33,781 nucleotides of DNA from Algoriphagus sp. GTDB lineage: Bacteria > Bacteroidota > Bacteroidia > Cytophagales > Cyclobacteriaceae. The stretch is from contig JAFMBQ010000004.1 in assembly GCA_017858365.1 (NCBI GenBank), positions 1 to 33,781 of the forward strand. The letters run 5' to 3'. Shown one piece after another: positions 18,106-26,541 of this stretch. Positions within the stretch are counted from its first letter, which is position 1; each line of letters opens with the position of its first letter. The position numbers and the translations under genes were made by a program. A model generated the notes under the pieces. The model saw nothing but the letters and a program-made list of their open reading frames with translations. It was not told the DNA's origin and ran no database searches.

Positions 18106-18939
18106 ATGAAGACTATTTTGAATTATTTTATGCTTGCACTCATCGCAGTTGTCGGGTTTTCCTGCAATAATGATGACGAACTCCTTGTTGGATCCGCTAA
18201 AGTTGATTTTTACCTAGTTGATGCTCCGGGAGATTTCGATCAAGTCTGGATTGAAGTCATTGCTTTGCGCATTAAAGCTGATGACAATGACCAAAATGAC
18301 GACGATGATCTTCAAGACGATTCTGACGAATCTTCATGGGTGGAGATTCCATTCGAAGAAGGAAGTAGATATGTAAATCTTTTGGATTTGACAGGAGAGA
18401 ATTCGCAGTTTTTAGGATCAGAGATTTTTCCAGAAGGCGAAATCGATCAGCTGAGATTAGTATTAGGCGATGACAATTATGTGGTAATAGACGGGAAACG
18501 CTCAGAACTAAAAACTCCAAGTGCACAGCAAAGTGGCCTGAAGATCAAGCTGAATGAGTCTATCGACGGAGGAAGGGCTTATGATATCGTAATAGACTTT
18601 GACGTCGAAAAGTCAATTGTTGTAGCTGGAAACTCAGGCAACATTATTTTGAAGCCAGTGCTGAGAGCATATGTGAGGGAAGCTGCATCTGGAATCATGG
18701 GTCAGGTATTTCCAAAAGGAGCTCAGCCTGTTACTGTAAATGCAACTAAAGGAGACGATGTATATAATACGAGTGTAGACGTGAATGGTAATTTTAAAAT
18801 TCAGGGAATGGATGATGGGTTATATACGTTGATCTTTACTCCTAATTCAGGATATACCGCTGTTACAAAAACCGGAATCCTTGTCGAAGAGGGAAAAATG
18901 AAAACAATCGATCCGATCACCCTCTTACCTAAGCAGTAA
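18106..18939 (+). CDS. DUF4382-type lipoprotein
   Basis: Lipobox-like GFSCNN; KVDFYLVDAPGDFDQVWIEVIAL followed by YVNLLDLTGE..., typical of DUF4382; C-terminal carboxypeptidase-regulatory-like beta-sandwich. Confidence 0.85.
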   Translation: MKTILNYFMLALIAVVGFSCNNDDELLVGSAKVDFYLVDAPGDFDQVWIEVIALRIKADDNDQNDDDDLQDDSDESSWVEIPFEEGSRYVNLLDLTGENSQFLGSEIFPEGEIDQLRLVLGDDNYVVIDGKRSELKTPSAQQSGLKIKLNESIDGGRAYDIVIDFDVEKSIVVAGNSGNIILKPVLRAYVREAASGIMGQVFPKGAQPVTVNATKGDDVYNTSVDVNGNFKIQGMDDGLYTLIFTPNSGYTAVTKTGILVEEGKMKTIDPITLLPKQ

Positions 18940-18943
18940 ATTT

Positions 18944-18971
18944 AAAGCCGGTTTAGACCGGCTTTTTTTTT
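18944..18971 (+). terminator. Rho-independent terminator
   Basis: AAAGCCGGT-TTAG-ACCGGCTTT followed by a T run. Confidence 0.92.
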
Positions 18972-19000
18972 GCCTTATTTTTTGAGCTAAATTTGCCTCT

Positions 19001-19798
19001 GTGAATAAAACCATTTTACTCTTTTTGCTTTTTGGATTCTGTTTGATCTATTCCTGCGAACAGGCAGATTCGGGGCCAAAGTCCTTGATCAATTTGGTTT
19101 TGGTGGATACTCCTGCGAAGTGGGACTCAGTTCTGGTAGAGATTGAAGGAGTAGAATTAGAAATTTTGGTTCAGGGAAGGGAAACCGAGAGCCAGATCTT
19201 TTACCTTGAATATAAAACGGGAGATAAGCAGATTAGGGTTAGCGACCTGATAGGAGGCCAAGGTTTAATCATCGGCAGAGAAGAACTTCCTGCAGGAAAA
19301 GTAATTGGACTCAGGGTTCAAATGGGTAAAAATCATATTCTTTATCAAGAAAAAAAGGGCTATGCTATGCCCTTGGTGGATCCGAACAATGTTTTTGTCC
19401 CATTAGTAGCAGAACTGGATTTGGAAGCAGGAATCGCCTACGATGTGATCTTGGACATGGACTTGGAAAAATCAATACTTCAGAAAACTACATCTCCATT
19501 AAGTTTTCAATTAGCCCCCTTTTTTACGCTTATTGAAGGAGCTTCATCAGGAGAACTTCAAGGAACGGTCTCTCCATTGACACTGAAACCAGCCATCTTT
19601 TTAATTCAAGGAACAGATTCCATCAGTACTCATCCGACGACTTCAGGAGGTTATTTATTCAGGGCAGATCCAGGAAATTATTCGCTTTATTTTGATCCAA
19701 AAGACGTTAGATATGTTGGTGAGATGGCATCTAACGTGATAATAGAGGAAGGAAAAACTACAACTTTCCCAGTTCATACCTTCAAGATCAAGCCATGA
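19001..19798 (+). CDS. DUF4382-type lipoprotein, divergent paralogue of the preceding gene (GTG start)
   Basis: Lipobox-like YSCEQ; LINLVLVDTPAKWDSVLVEIEGVEL...IRVSDLIGGQGLIIGREELPAGKVIGLRVQMG parallels the previous protein. Confidence 0.8.
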   Translation: MNKTILLFLLFGFCLIYSCEQADSGPKSLINLVLVDTPAKWDSVLVEIEGVELEILVQGRETESQIFYLEYKTGDKQIRVSDLIGGQGLIIGREELPAGKVIGLRVQMGKNHILYQEKKGYAMPLVDPNNVFVPLVAELDLEAGIAYDVILDMDLEKSILQKTTSPLSFQLAPFFTLIEGASSGELQGTVSPLTLKPAIFLIQGTDSISTHPTTSGGYLFRADPGNYSLYFDPKDVRYVGEMASNVIIEEGKTTTFPVHTFKIKP

Positions 19799-20823
19799 GC
19801 CCTATTGATGAGCGATATATGCAGCGAGCGCTGGAGCTTGCAGCAATGGGTTTAGGTAGTGTTAGTCCCAATCCCATGGTGGGTTGTGTGATTGTCCATG
19901 AGGATCAAATCATTGGAGAAGGCTACCACCAAAAATACGGCGAGGCACATGCGGAAGTCAATGCGATCAATTCAGTGAAAGACCAGTCCTTACTTCAAAA
20001 TGCGACTGCTTATGTGACTTTGGAGCCTTGTGCCCATTGGGGGAAAACACCTCCTTGTGCAAATCTTTTGGTTGAAAAAAAGATTGCCCGTGTAGTGATC
20101 GCGGCAGTAGACTCCAATCCTTTGGTTGGTGGAAAAGGAATCGAGATTCTTGAAAGCGCAGGAATAACCTTGATTTCAGGAGTTTTAGAAAAAGAGGCTA
20201 GGATTCAAAACAAGCGGTTTTTTACTCAAATAGAGAAAAAAAGACCGTATGTGATTTTGAAGTGGGCTCAGACTGCCGATGGTTTTGTGGCTAGATCAGA
20301 CTTTTCTTCCAAATGGATCAGTAATTCAGCAAGCAGGCAATTGGTTCATAAGTGGAGGTCAGAAGAAGATGGAATTTTGGTTGGGAAAAATACAGCAACC
20401 TACGACGATCCTTCCTTGAATGTCAGAGAATGGGTCGGTGAAAATCCAACTCGCTTGGTCATTGATTCTAGATTGGAATTGCCCCAAACGCTCAAGCTTT
20501 TTGATCAAACCATTCCTACGATTTGCTTTAATACTTTGAAGTCAGAAAAGCTGGAAAATTTAGAATATGTCAAGCTTAGCGAGTCTTTTGAGATTTCAGA
20601 ACTGCTTGATGAAGTGGCTAAACGAAATATTCAAAGTATTATCGTGGAAGGAGGAAGTTTTCTCCTTTCTAAATTTATAGCGGCCGAACTTTGGGATGAG
20701 GCTCGTGTGTTTACAAGTCAAAATAAGTTTGAGGCAGGAATTCCTGCTCCAACATTGAATCAAATCAGTGCTGAATCCTATCAAATCCAATCGGATTTAC
20801 TCCAAATCTATTACCATGTCTGA
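19795..20823 (+). CDS. ribD: Bifunctional diaminohydroxyphosphoribosylaminopyrimidine deaminase / 5-amino-6-(5-phosphoribosylamino)uracil reductase
   Basis: MQRALELAAMGLGSVSPNPMVGCVIV; HAEVNAI; TLEPCAHWGKTPPCANLL; reductase domain LKWAQTADGF...ILVGKNTATYDDPSLNVR. Confidence 0.97.
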   Translation: MSPIDERYMQRALELAAMGLGSVSPNPMVGCVIVHEDQIIGEGYHQKYGEAHAEVNAINSVKDQSLLQNATAYVTLEPCAHWGKTPPCANLLVEKKIARVVIAAVDSNPLVGGKGIEILESAGITLISGVLEKEARIQNKRFFTQIEKKRPYVILKWAQTADGFVARSDFSSKWISNSASRQLVHKWRSEEDGILVGKNTATYDDPSLNVREWVGENPTRLVIDSRLELPQTLKLFDQTIPTICFNTLKSEKLENLEYVKLSESFEISELLDEVAKRNIQSIIVEGGSFLLSKFIAAELWDEARVFTSQNKFEAGIPAPTLNQISAESYQIQSDLLQIYYHV

Positions 20824-21298
20824 AAACCTTTATATCTCTGTTTCTGCTAGCAAATCGGAAAAATACGAAACCATCCTTCCACAAATCGAGGCTTTGATTT
20901 CTGGAGAACCAGATCTCTATGCAAACCTTGCAAATATTTCTGCTGCCCTGAAGGAAGCTTTTGGTTTTTTCTGGGTGGGATTTTACCTCGTAAAAGGGGA
21001 TCAATTAGTGCTAGGACCCTTTCAAGGCCCAATAGCTTGTACCCGAATCAATCCGGGCAAAGGAGTCTGTGGCACAGCCTGGGTAGAAAAGAAAACACAA
21101 TTAGTGCCCGATGTCGAGGTTTTTCCTGGACATATTGCTTGCAGTGCAGCTTCTAAATCCGAGGTAGTTGTTCCTGTATTTAAGGGAGGCGAAGTGGTAA
21201 TGGTCTTGGATGTGGACAGTGATCAGCTGGATGATTTTGATTCGGTGGATCAAGAATATTTAGAGAAGTTGATGGGGATGCTCGAAAGTACTTTTTGA
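20816..21298 (+). CDS. msrC: Free methionine-(R)-sulfoxide reductase, GAF-domain (fRMsr)
   Basis: FWVGFYLVKGDQLVLGPFQGPIACTRINPGKGVCGTAW...GHIACSAASKSEVVVPVF...VLDVDSD. ATG at 20816 chosen over 20768; it overlaps the end of ribD by 8 bp. Confidence 0.93.
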   Translation: MSENLYISVSASKSEKYETILPQIEALISGEPDLYANLANISAALKEAFGFFWVGFYLVKGDQLVLGPFQGPIACTRINPGKGVCGTAWVEKKTQLVPDVEVFPGHIACSAASKSEVVVPVFKGGEVVMVLDVDSDQLDDFDSVDQEYLEKLMGMLESTF

Positions 21299-21308
21299 TT
21301 CTGAATCC

Positions 21309-21589
21309 GTGGAAGCATTTATGTATGTTTTGAAATGTGGTAATGGAGATTATTATAAAGGAAGTACTAAAATCTAGAAAGAAGAATTGAAGAGCACCAA
21401 TTGGGGCTAGGCGCTAATTTTACAAAGAAACACCTGCCCGTTAAACTTGTATATTTTGAAGTATTTGATAGGATTGACCTAGCGTTCTTAAGGGAAAAGC
21501 AAGTTCAAAAATAGTCCAAAGCTAAAAAGGAGGCTTTAATCGATAAAGATTTTGAAAAATTGAAGTCGCTAAGTAAAGGAAAATCTTAA
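21309..21589 (+). pseudogene. Decayed GIY-YIG endonuclease gene
   Basis: Hand translation: VEAFMYVLKCGNGDYYKGSTKI*, then after a 1-nt shift LERRIEEHQLGLGANFTKKHLPVKLVYFEVFDRIDLAFLREKQVQK*SKAKKEALIDKDFEKLKSLSKGKS*. Restoring one A in the AAAA run gives GSTKNLERRIEEHQ; the internal TAG falls where Trp is expected (QVQ.WSKAKKEAL). Confidence 0.85.
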
Positions 21590-21590
21590 C

Positions 21591-21725
21591 CCCTCGACTT
21601 CGCTCAGGGTCCATTTAGTATAAGTAAAGTGAAGGGTAGAGAGATTGAAAAGCGTAAGCGCTTTTCAATCTCTCTACCCTTCTCACTAATGTAAATTTCC
21701 TCTGGCCGAGCGAAGTCGAGGCCAG
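21591..21725. repeat. 135-nt nested palindromic repeat (REP/MITE-like)
   Basis: Inner perfect 24-bp arms 21631-21654 and 21659-21682 with TAAG loop; outer arms CCTCGACTTCGCTC 21592-21605 and GAGCGAAGTCGAGG 21708-21721. Both pairs are centred on 21656.5. Each end also forms its own small hairpin. Confidence 0.9.
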
Positions 21726-21839
21726 TTAGATTTATTGTTAGAGATCGGCACAACTTAGTTTAATATCATAAAAAATTGTTCCCCGCTTAACTCTAAGATG
21801 AAAATGAAATCAGACCCTTTAGACTGTTTTATTCTTGGA

Positions 21840-22607
21840 TTATAGAGAATTCATGATAAACCCCCTCAAAACCTCAATAACCTCTTTTTTTCGCTCGACT
21901 TGACCCATATGACCAACGCCTTCTAATTCATAATATGAAGAGAAAGCTTCTTTCTGTAGTCGGCTTGCTTCAATTTTTACGGCACCGTCCTCCGTTCCTG
22001 CAATCAATAATTTTGGGCCTTTATAGTCCTCAAGAATCTGAAGTCGTGATTTTCGATCACGCATGGCTTCTGAGTATGCGATCAATCCGACAAGGCTGGA
22101 TTCTTTGGATTGGGTCACGGCTGAATCTATTTCCTTTTCAAAATGAGCTCGGGTGGAAGCCGTAAAAAGTTGCGGGACGAAGGCAGTTACGAATTTGTCA
22201 ACGCCTTGCTTTTTGATAAAGGTGATGGTTTTGTTTCGAGAATGCTTTTTCTCTTTATCATCATCAAAAGCAGTCGAATGGATCAAACCGATTCCTTTAA
22301 TTCGATTACCCATAAGTTCTAAAAGTGCCAATGCTACATACCCGCCTAAGGAATGGCCGATTACAACAGGACTTTCAATCTTCTGCTCCTCCATCCATTC
22401 TTCAAGTAGGACAGCGACCTCTTCCAAGGTGACTTGATTCGAGGAGATTGGGGATTTACCAAATCCTGGCAAGTCAGGATAAAAGACATGAAAATCTGAA
22501 GCAAGTGTGGACGCAATATCATCCCACATGGCTCCGATTTCACAAAACCCGTGAATAAAGACAACAGGATTCCCCTTCCCTTTTTCAGAAAAATGAATTA
22601 CCGACAT
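21840..22607 (-). CDS. Alpha/beta hydrolase
   Basis: VVFIHGFCEIGAMWDD; PDLPGFGKS; nucleophile elbow GHSLGGYVAL; C-terminal LEGVGHMGQVE. Confidence 0.92.
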   Translation of the reverse strand: MSVIHFSEKGKGNPVVFIHGFCEIGAMWDDIASTLASDFHVFYPDLPGFGKSPISSNQVTLEEVAVLLEEWMEEQKIESPVVIGHSLGGYVALALLELMGNRIKGIGLIHSTAFDDDKEKKHSRNKTITFIKKQGVDKFVTAFVPQLFTASTRAHFEKEIDSAVTQSKESSLVGLIAYSEAMRDRKSRLQILEDYKGPKLLIAGTEDGAVKIEASRLQKEAFSSYYELEGVGHMGQVERKKEVIEVLRGFIMNSL

Positions 22608-22621
22608 CTACGAAATTTTAA

Positions 22622-24535
22622 TTAGAATATTTTGGATACTTCAGCAAGGTTTCTGACAGCATCTGCGATACCTTCTGGATCAAACCCACATTCATGATGA
22701 AGTTCAATCTGCTCGCCATGCTCAATAACTTCGTCAGGAATACCCAGTCTTTTCACCTGAGCCTGATAGCCATGATCTGTCATCCACTCAATTACTGCAG
22801 AACCGAATCCACCCATTAGGCAACCATCCTCTACAGTGATTACTTTTTTGAATTTACCAAAGATCTCGTGGAGCAATTCTCCGTCCAAAGGCTTTACAAA
22901 TCGCATGTCATAATGTGCGGGATTTAAGCCTTCTTTTTCAAGATTTTCACACGCTTCTACGACATAATTACCAATGTGTCCAATCGTCAAAATAGCAACT
23001 CCTTCACCTTCTCTCACTATTCGACCTTGTCCTGTTGGAATCTGCTCAAATGGAGTTCGCCACTCTGGCATCACTCCTGCACCTCTTGGATATCGGATCG
23101 AATAAGGTCCTTGGTGAAGTGAACCAGAATACATCATGTTTCGAAGCTCTTCTTCGTTCATCGGGGCGGCTACCACTAGATTTGGAATACATCTAAAATA
23201 GGCAATATCGTAAGCACCATGATGTGTTGGTCCATCAGCTCCGGCAAACCCCGCCCGATCTAGGCAAAGTACGACGGGTAGATTCTGAAGGCAAACATCA
23301 TGTACGACCTGGTCATAGGCCCGCTGCATGAAAGTAGAATAGATATTACAGAATGGAATTAATCCCTGAGTGGCCAATCCTGCTGAAAAAGTTACTGCAT
23401 GCTGCTCAGCGATACCTACGTCAAAAGCACGATCAGGCATTGCCTTCATCATGATATTCATAGACGATCCAGATGGCATCGCAGGAGTTACTCCCATGAT
23501 TTTATCATTCATTTCCGCTAGCTCTACCAAGGTATGGCCGAAGACATCTTGATATTTTGGTGCTTGTGGTGTACTTGGAGTTTTCTTGAAAATCACCCCG
23601 GTTACTTTATCGAAAGTTCCTGGAGCATGCCAGGTGGTTTTGTTTCCGTTTTCTGCAGGAGCGTAGCCTTTTCCTTTTACTGTGACACAGTGTAGGATTT
23701 TGGGACCGGGAATGTCTTTTAGATCTTTCAAAATCTCCGCCAAATGATTTACATCGTGCCCATCAACTGGACCGAAATAACGCAAATTCAATGATTCAAA
23801 AAGATTACTCTGATTGAGTAATGCAGATTTGATTCCCCCTTCTACTTTGGAAATAACTTCCTGGGCGCTACTGCCAAACTTGCTGAATTTGCCTAATATT
23901 TTCCATACCTCATCCTTCACCTTATTATAGGTATGTGATGTGGTGATATCTGTTAAATAGTCCTTCAAGGCACCCACATTCGGGTCGATGGACATACAGT
24001 TATCATTGAGAATGATCAAAAGGTTAGTATCACTGACACCGGCATGATTCATGGCTTCGAAGGCCATTCCGCCCGTCATGGATCCATCTCCAATCACTGC
24101 TACATGCTGAATTCCTGATTTTTTGTATTTGGAAGCTACAGCCATTCCTAAGGCTGCTGAAATCGAAGTGCTGGAATGACCTACTCCAAAGGTATCATAA
24201 TCACTTTCTTTCCGCTTGGGAAAGCCAGAAAGCCCACCATAAACGCGATTGGTATGGAATTGGTCTCTTCTGCCAGTAAGGATTTTGTGTCCGTATGCCT
24301 GATGGCCTACGTCCCAAACGAGTTGATCTTCTGGCGTATTTAAAATGTAATGAAGCGCAACAGTCAATTCTACTACTCCCAAACTTGCTCCAAAATGTCC
24401 TCCATAGACGGAGACATTGTCAACGATAAATTGACGCAATTCATCACAAATTTGAACCAACTTATCCTTATCAAATTTCTTAAGGTCAGCTGGGCTATTA
24501 ATTTGAGCTAATAATTCTCCTGGTTGGATCAGCAT
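22622..24535 (-). CDS. dxs: 1-deoxy-D-xylulose-5-phosphate synthase
   Basis: VWDVGHQAYGHKILTGRRDQF; GDGSMTGGMAFEAMNHAG TPP-binding motif; DRAGFAGADGPTHHGAYDIAYFRCIPN. Confidence 0.97.
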   Translation of the reverse strand: MLIQPGELLAQINSPADLKKFDKDKLVQICDELRQFIVDNVSVYGGHFGASLGVVELTVALHYILNTPEDQLVWDVGHQAYGHKILTGRRDQFHTNRVYGGLSGFPKRKESDYDTFGVGHSSTSISAALGMAVASKYKKSGIQHVAVIGDGSMTGGMAFEAMNHAGVSDTNLLIILNDNCMSIDPNVGALKDYLTDITTSHTYNKVKDEVWKILGKFSKFGSSAQEVISKVEGGIKSALLNQSNLFESLNLRYFGPVDGHDVNHLAEILKDLKDIPGPKILHCVTVKGKGYAPAENGNKTTWHAPGTFDKVTGVIFKKTPSTPQAPKYQDVFGHTLVELAEMNDKIMGVTPAMPSGSSMNIMMKAMPDRAFDVGIAEQHAVTFSAGLATQGLIPFCNIYSTFMQRAYDQVVHDVCLQNLPVVLCLDRAGFAGADGPTHHGAYDIAYFRCIPNLVVAAPMNEEELRNMMYSGSLHQGPYSIRYPRGAGVMPEWRTPFEQIPTGQGRIVREGEGVAILTIGHIGNYVVEACENLEKEGLNPAHYDMRFVKPLDGELLHEIFGKFKKVITVEDGCLMGGFGSAVIEWMTDHGYQAQVKRLGIPDEVIEHGEQIELHHECGFDPEGIADAVRNLAEVSKIF

Positions 24536-24706
24536 TCTGATTTTTCAATTTCACAAAAAGATAACATTACTATCGGGTCTTTGTTTTCCCGTTAGTGTAA
24601 TCATACAGAGTCTTTGCTCTTACAACAGTCATTCCAAAGAATTTTTACCTTTATTAGATATCTTTGGCTGTCACTAGGCAAAATTAACCATTAATTTAAA
24701 TATTCT

Positions 24707-25456
24707 TTGAGTTTCGAAATCAAATTACCCCTCTTCGAAGGCCCATTCGACTTGATGCTGTTCTTTATTGAGCGGGATGAATTGGATATTTATGATATTC
24801 CTATCTCCAAGATTACTAATGATTTTCTGGATTATATTCATCATTTGGAGAAAATGGAAATTGAAGTTGCAAGCGACTTTATCCTCTTTGCAGCTACTCT
24901 GATGAAGATAAAGTCTCGAATGCTTCTTCCTAGGCCTGAACTAAATGAAACAGGAGAGGAGGTTGATCCTCGTGAGGAATTGATCAGAAATCTATTGGAG
25001 TACAAGAAATATAAATCTGTAGTTGGAGATTTAGCTACATTGGAATGGGAGCGTCTTTCGAAAGAAAAGCGAGGAAACATCGCCGCGGAGCTCCATGCCT
25101 TGACCAAAGTAGAAGACGTAGATGCAGAGATGCAGCATGTGGATTTGTATAAATTGCTGAAGGTTTTCCAGCGAACGATAGCAAAAATGGCGTCGAGAGA
25201 AGAGCAGACTACTCACACTGTGATCCAGTATCCTTATACCATCACTCAACAAAAAGACTTTGTCTTGGAAAAAATAAGCTTCAAAAAGCAAGTCCCTTTT
25301 ACTGATTTCATCGCCTACAAGGCCGACAAAATATTTGTGATCTATACCTTTTTGGCAATTCTCGAGCTGCTTCAACTTGAATTGGTTACCATTGTGATCG
25401 GTGAAGGATTTAATAATTTTTGGGTAGAAAAGACTGAACCGTTGGCGATAGCTTAG
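24707..25456 (+). CDS. scpA: Segregation and condensation protein A (TTG start)
   Basis: LPLFEGPFDLMLFFIERDELDIYDIPISKITNDFLDYI; DFILFAATLMKIKSRMLLPR; C-terminal winged-helix-like FLAILELLQLELVTI. Confidence 0.93.
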   Translation: MSFEIKLPLFEGPFDLMLFFIERDELDIYDIPISKITNDFLDYIHHLEKMEIEVASDFILFAATLMKIKSRMLLPRPELNETGEEVDPREELIRNLLEYKKYKSVVGDLATLEWERLSKEKRGNIAAELHALTKVEDVDAEMQHVDLYKLLKVFQRTIAKMASREEQTTHTVIQYPYTITQQKDFVLEKISFKKQVPFTDFIAYKADKIFVIYTFLAILELLQLELVTIVIGEGFNNFWVEKTEPLAIA

Positions 25457-25458
25457 GT

Positions 25459-26541
25459 ATGAAGTTGGACAACAAAAAAATCTTTCAAACACTCAACCCG
25501 AATAAGGTCTGGGTACCAGTTCTAATAGGACTCGCAATTGTATTTGCGATGTTTTACTTCGACCCTTCCATTAATGCGAATAGCCTCAAGGTCATAAAGG
25601 ATGCTTCCATTTCCTGGATTATTGTTGCAGCCTTGTTTATCCTGATTAGAGATACTGGATATGTCTTTCGGATTCGAGAGATTACCGGTAAGCAGCTTAC
25701 ATGGACTAGGGCGATCTATGTGATTATTCTCTGGGAGTTTGCATCAGCAGTTACGCCTTCTGTCGTAGGTGGGACTGCAGTAGCAATGTTTATTCTCAAT
25801 AAAGAAGGAATCAAGCTTGGTCGAGCGATTGCGTATGTAATGGTTACTGCGATTTTGGACAATCTTTTCTTTGTGATCGGGGCACCGATTATTCTTTTTT
25901 TTGCACAAGGAAATATTTTTCCTACCGGCAAAGTCTTAGAGTCTCAGCTTCAGAATAGTCTAGAGGCGATTTTTTGGATAAGTTATGCACTTTATGCCTC
26001 CTATAGCTTGGTCATGGCTTTGGCGCTCTTTTATCGACCGCGCGTTTTCAAATGGATCTTAATGAAGATTTTCTCCATCAAATTTCTCAGAAAGTGGAAG
26101 CATGATGCAGACGAATATGGAAATCAAATCATAGAGGCTGCTAAAGAATTATCAGGTAAAAGCCTGCGCTGGTGGATCCCTCTAATTCTTGCTACTATCT
26201 TGATTTGGTCATCGAGGTACTTTATGTTGAATGCGTTGATTTCAGCTTTTGTACCACTCAGCATTGAACAAAACATAATCGTTTTTGCCAGACAGGTGAT
26301 CATGTGGATCGTGATGATGATCTCGCCGACCCCGGGAAGTAGCGGGACTGCTGAGTTTTTCTTCGCCCAGTTCTTCACTCAATTCTTAGAAGGATATACC
26401 TTTATCACCAGTATCCTTTGGAGATTGCTCTCCTATTATCCTTACTTGGTTTTAGGAGCAGTGTTCTTACCTAGATGGATTAAACAGGTCTTTTTTAAGA
26501 AAAAGAAAAAAAAATCATCCACTGATGCTCCATTATCTTAG
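25459..26541 (+). CDS. Flippase-like (UPF0104/lysylphosphatidylglycerol synthase TM region) membrane protein
   Basis: Multiple TM helices; ALFILIRDTGYVFRIREITG, EFASAVTPSVVGGTAVAMFIL, ISPTPGSSGTAEFFFAQFF are family-typical. Confidence 0.88.
   Translation: MKLDNKKIFQTLNPNKVWVPVLIGLAIVFAMFYFDPSINANSLKVIKDASISWIIVAALFILIRDTGYVFRIREITGKQLTWTRAIYVIILWEFASAVTPSVVGGTAVAMFILNKEGIKLGRAIAYVMVTAILDNLFFVIGAPIILFFAQGNIFPTGKVLESQLQNSLEAIFWISYALYASYSLVMALALFYRPRVFKWILMKIFSIKFLRKWKHDADEYGNQIIEAAKELSGKSLRWWIPLILATILIWSSRYFMLNALISAFVPLSIEQNIIVFARQVIMWIVMMISPTPGSSGTAEFFFAQFFTQFLEGYTFITSILWRLLSYYPYLVLGAVFLPRWIKQVFFKKKKKKSSTDAPLS

Noticed and set aside
21591-21725. Palindrome as CRISPR repeat or simple intrinsic terminator
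   Set aside because: No repeated direct units with spacers, and no T tract after the stem; it may still end transcription but its nested structure fits a dispersed repeat better.
25031-25492. 153-aa minus-strand ORF opposite scpA
   Set aside because: Fully antisense to scpA with Phe/Ser-rich translation typical of shadow ORFs.
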